Positions 61,703 to 64,000 of a stretch of 64,000 nucleotides of DNA are shown piece after piece (position 1 is the first letter of the stretch; each line of letters starts with the position of its first letter). The DNA lies in the NCBI RefSeq assembly GCF_021028955.1, contig NZ_JAIWPE010000016.1, forward strand, positions 1-64,000, written 5' to 3'. The stretch comes from Salipaludibacillus sp. CUR1. GTDB lineage: Bacteria; Bacillota; Bacilli; Bacillales; Salisediminibacteriaceae. Below the pieces are notes generated by a model that was not told the origin of the DNA, did no database searches, and was given only the letters and a program-made list of their open reading frames with translations. The translations under genes were made by a program, and so were the position numbers.

Positions 61703-63319
61703 TTATTTTTTATTAAGGAAATCAAACCTGTGGCCCAGAATTTGACCGGCCAGCCCGGAACGTACACTGATATTTAAGTAAACTGCTATTCCCGCGACCA
61801 CGGAGACAGTTAATATGAGTAAAGCGTCCCAACGGCTATTTACGGGGATAATCTGCTGGAAACCGTAATTCAGGAAAGCGACAACAGCCGCCATCCCTGC
61901 AGTAAATATGCAAATAAGTAAAAACCGCTTTAACACAAAGGTAAAGTTATATTCAGCAAACTTATGAACAGCCCATAGGTTAACGGCAATTGCAATAAGA
62001 TAGCCGGTTCCAGTTGCAATAATGGCGCCATGTGCCGCGAACCAGGATATAAGCAGGCTGTTTCCTGATACTTTAAAAGCCAGGCCTGCTAATAAAGCAA
62101 TAACGGCATATTTTTGTTTATTGATGCCCTGAAGCAGAGCAGATGTCACCGCAAAGATCGAAAAAGCTATAGCGACGGGTGCATAGAACCTTAGAACATC
62201 ACTTCCTATAGCCACTTCTTCTAAACCAAACAGTGCTCCGTAAGCAGGTTCTGCCAGAACCATTAAACCGGTTGCTGCCGGGACAGTTAAAAACAATATA
62301 ATTTGAAAAGTCTGTGTAATCGTCCGCTGAAGTCTGTCTTTTTCATCATTAATAAAGGCATTCGTTACAGTAGGAATGATTGTTAGTGACATCGCTGTTG
62401 CTAAGGCTACAGGTATAAGAATGAGCTTGTGGGAAGCCTGCGTAAAAGACGCATAATATGTTTCCGTGACAGCTTGACTGATGCCTGTGGCCATCATAGC
62501 CGGGTTAAAAGTTATTAAATCTACTGTTTGATATAGAGGAATTGATAACCCTACAAAAGAAATAGGCAGGGCATACGCAAACAGTTCTTTGTACATTTTC
62601 GGAAGCGGAATCTGATGATCCACAGTGCTTTCATCAATCTGCTTCTGCAACCCGTCCCATCTTCTTCTCCAGTAGAAGAGCAACACTGCCAAACCGGCAA
62701 CCGCACCGACAAATGCTCCAAATGTCGCAAAACCTACTGCAATGCCTAATTCTCCGCCAAAGACATTGATAATTAAATACGTTAATAAAAGTATAAAAAT
62801 AATTCTGATTAACTGTTCCACTACTTGTGAGACAGCCGTGGGGCCCATTGACTGGTGTCCTTGAAAATACCCCCGGATAAGCGCCATGACCGGTACCACG
62901 AGCAGTGCCACGCTCACCATACGAATGGTGAAAATGGTGTCAGCCACTGTGTTCCCTTCCATGTTTTCCGGATCAAGCACCTGATGGGCAATCGGACCGG
63001 CTAGAAAAAATAAAACTAAAAAAGCAATAAATCCTGTAATCGACATAACAACTAAGCCTGATTTTAAAAGCCGCTGTCCTGTCCTGTAATCGCCCAATGC
63101 ATTATATTTTGAGACAAACTTTGAAACAGCCAGAGGGACACCAAGCGTAGCAAGGCTCAGCAGGACTGTGTACGGTGTGTATCCGTATGTGTAAAGCGCG
63201 AGCCCTTTATGGCCGACAATTGCTGTAAATGGAAAAACATAAATCAAACCGAGCATTTTAGAGAGAAAAATGCTGGCGGTTAATATCATTGTTCCCCGGA
63301 TTAATTGTTGTTCAGACAT
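61703..63319 (-). CDS. ytgP: Lipid II flippase MurJ (YtgP)
   Basis: A MOP-superfamily membrane protein; B. subtilis YtgP is the MurJ flippase that moves lipid II across the membrane. The 538-residue protein has fourteen likely helices, an N-terminal RGTMILTASIFLSKMLG typical of the SpoVB/YtgP group, and the RGYFQGHQSMGPTAVSQVVEQ segment. GTAGGAGTAAGCTAA precedes the ATG. Together with the two SEDS proteins, murC and the PBP, it makes the window rich in cell-wall genes, though they are not one operon. Confidence 0.92.
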   Translation of the reverse strand: MSEQQLIRGTMILTASIFLSKMLGLIYVFPFTAIVGHKGLALYTYGYTPYTVLLSLATLGVPLAVSKFVSKYNALGDYRTGQRLLKSGLVVMSITGFIAFLVLFFLAGPIAHQVLDPENMEGNTVADTIFTIRMVSVALLVVPVMALIRGYFQGHQSMGPTAVSQVVEQLIRIIFILLLTYLIINVFGGELGIAVGFATFGAFVGAVAGLAVLLFYWRRRWDGLQKQIDESTVDHQIPLPKMYKELFAYALPISFVGLSIPLYQTVDLITFNPAMMATGISQAVTETYYASFTQASHKLILIPVALATAMSLTIIPTVTNAFINDEKDRLQRTITQTFQIILFLTVPAATGLMVLAEPAYGALFGLEEVAIGSDVLRFYAPVAIAFSIFAVTSALLQGINKQKYAVIALLAGLAFKVSGNSLLISWFAAHGAIIATGTGYLIAIAVNLWAVHKFAEYNFTFVLKRFLLICIFTAGMAAVVAFLNYGFQQIIPVNSRWDALLILTVSVVAGIAVYLNISVRSGLAGQILGHRFDFLNKK

Positions 63320-63418
63320 TTAGCTTACTCCTACATCATTTTTTTCGCATACTGATAGCATTTTATCACATTTTGTTTCGAGGAGGCTGATTTTAACAGA
63401 GAAAAGTAAATGACACAG

Positions 63419-63447
63419 GAAAAAAGGCTCAGCTTGCCGCTGAACCT
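63419..63447 (-). terminator. yjbQ terminator
   Basis: AGGTTCAGC and GCTGAGCCT form a 9-bp stem with one G-T pair, followed on the minus strand by six T. Confidence 0.8.
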
Positions 63448-63469
63448 GTTTTATCCAATGTCAGAACTG

Positions 63470-63871
63470 TCAGCCTTCTATTACTTTAATATATACATTC
63501 CTTTGTCTTGGACCATCAAACTCACAGAAGTAAATCCCTTGCCATGTTCCAAGGATAAGTTTTCCGTTATCAATAATGACTGCCTGTGAAGCACCGACGG
63601 TACTTGCTTTTAAATGAGAGGCAGTGTTTCCTTCTGCATGGCGGTACTGCTCATGATGCCATGGATATACTTCGTCCCAGCGCATAATCATATCCCGCTT
63701 AACATCCGGATCGGCATTCTCATTAATTGTGATGCCTCCAGTGGTGTGTGCACAATAAACATACACTACTCCGCTGTTTACACCGCTCTCATCTAAAACT
63801 CGCTGCACCTCGTTCGTGATATCCTGCATTTCGTCACGTGAACCGGTCGATAAGGACAATTTTTTCAGCAT
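63470..63871 (-). CDS. YjbQ/UPF0047 family protein
   Basis: A 133-residue protein of the UPF0047/YjbQ family. Members show weak thiamine-phosphate synthase activity in E. coli, but the true role is not settled. Family motifs are [16 protein letters not shown], and [22 protein letters not shown] with the conserved histidines and an [16 protein letters not shown] end. GGAGGTATTTGC precedes the ATG. It lies 18 bp after the proC stop and is probably co-transcribed with it. Confidence 0.92.
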   Translation of the reverse strand: MLKKLSLSTGSRDEMQDITNEVQRVLDESGVNSGVVYVYCAHTTGGITINENADPDVKRDMIMRWDEVYPWHHEQYRHAEGNTASHLKASTVGASQAVIIDNGKLILGTWQGIYFCEFDGPRQRNVYIKVIEG

Positions 63872-63889
63872 GCAAATACCTCCAGTTAT

Positions 63890-64000
63890 TTAATCTTTTC
63901 CGCCACGGGCATGGTCATTAGTTGCCTTTACAGCCTTTTTAACAAGAGAACCGAAATTTTCTTTTTCAAGAACTTTCAGCCCTTCTGCTGTAGAGCCCCC
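63890..64000 (-). CDS. proC: Pyrroline-5-carboxylate reductase, C-terminal end (partial)
   Basis: The last 36 codons of a minus-strand gene that runs off the window. The peptide begins GGSTAEGLKVLE and ends in a short charged tail; this is the C-terminal GG-T-x-x-GL-x-x-L region of P5C reductase, the last enzyme of proline synthesis. The 5' part is outside the window, so I cannot say whether it is complete. In a salt-tolerant Bacillus a proC-type gene could also serve osmoprotection; that is inference. The stop lies 18 bp before yjbQ. Confidence 0.85.
   Translation of the reverse strand, partial: GGSTAEGLKVLEKENFGSLVKKAVKATNDHARGGKD

Overview
The window is a stretch of a Bacillaceae chromosome. 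Gene order follows the Bacillus subtilis region tyrS / acuABC / motPS-ccpA / aroA-ytxJHG / murC-ytpT(sftA)-ytpQ-ytpP / ytoQ-ytoP-ytzB / ytnP-trmB-ytzH-ytmP-amyX / ytlPQ / ytkP / ytzE-ytzG / ytgP. Secreted and surface proteins are rich in Asp/Glu and a sodium-type stator pair (motPS) is present. Both fit a salt- or alkali-tolerant member of the family; the species cannot be fixed from the sequence alone. I see no prophage, insertion sequence, CRISPR array, rRNA or tRNA gene.

Layout. 0.3-5.0 kb: lactate catabolism (lutP, lutABC, minus strand), with matching LutR-like operators before lutP and lutA and a near-perfect CcpA box at lutP. 5.2-6.9 kb: tyrS under a T-box. 7.0-10.3 kb: a class A penicillin-binding protein with an FN3 domain and a long Asn-rich tail. 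10.4-12.9 kb: acuABC. 13-17 kb: mtnN, motS, motP, ccpA. 17-20.6 kb: a lipoprotein, aroA (chorismate mutase-DAHP synthase) and ytxGHJ. 20.7-28.5 kb: ampS, murC, a nicotinate phosphoribosyltransferase operon and the DNA translocase sftA. 28.6-34 kb: ytpQ, ytpP, an EIIC-like membrane protein, ytoQ, a DUF84 NTPase, ytoP and ytzB. 34-42 kb: a Vpr-like secreted subtilase, ytnP, trmB, small proteins, ytmP and the pullulanase amyX.

42.5-50.6 kb: a compact glycogen operon glgBCDAP, divergent from amyX. Together these genes cover synthesis (GlgC/GlgD, GlgA), branching (GlgB), phosphorolysis (GlgP) and debranching (AmyX). 50.8-64 kb: ytlQ, ytlP, a cysteine synthase paralogue, an MFS transporter, pepV, ytzE, ytzG, two tandem SEDS proteins (RodA/FtsW type), wrbA divergent from an HxlR-family regulator, a MurJ-type flippase (ytgP), yjbQ and the 3' end of proC.

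Most genes are ordinary core Bacillaceae genes. The points worth a second look are mainly non-coding: a structured intergenic repeat near 13.8-14.06 kb with diverged relatives at 50.6 and 52.8 kb, a possible small RNA before ytzE, an 11-bp inverted repeat over the aroA promoter, paired operators at wrbA/hxlR, an 11-bp direct repeat before the nicotinate operon, the lut control sites, and an in-frame stop that shortens the PBP tail. I did not find a clearly new multi-gene system. Start codons were re-chosen wherever a Shine-Dalgarno sequence (SD) clearly favoured an internal start.
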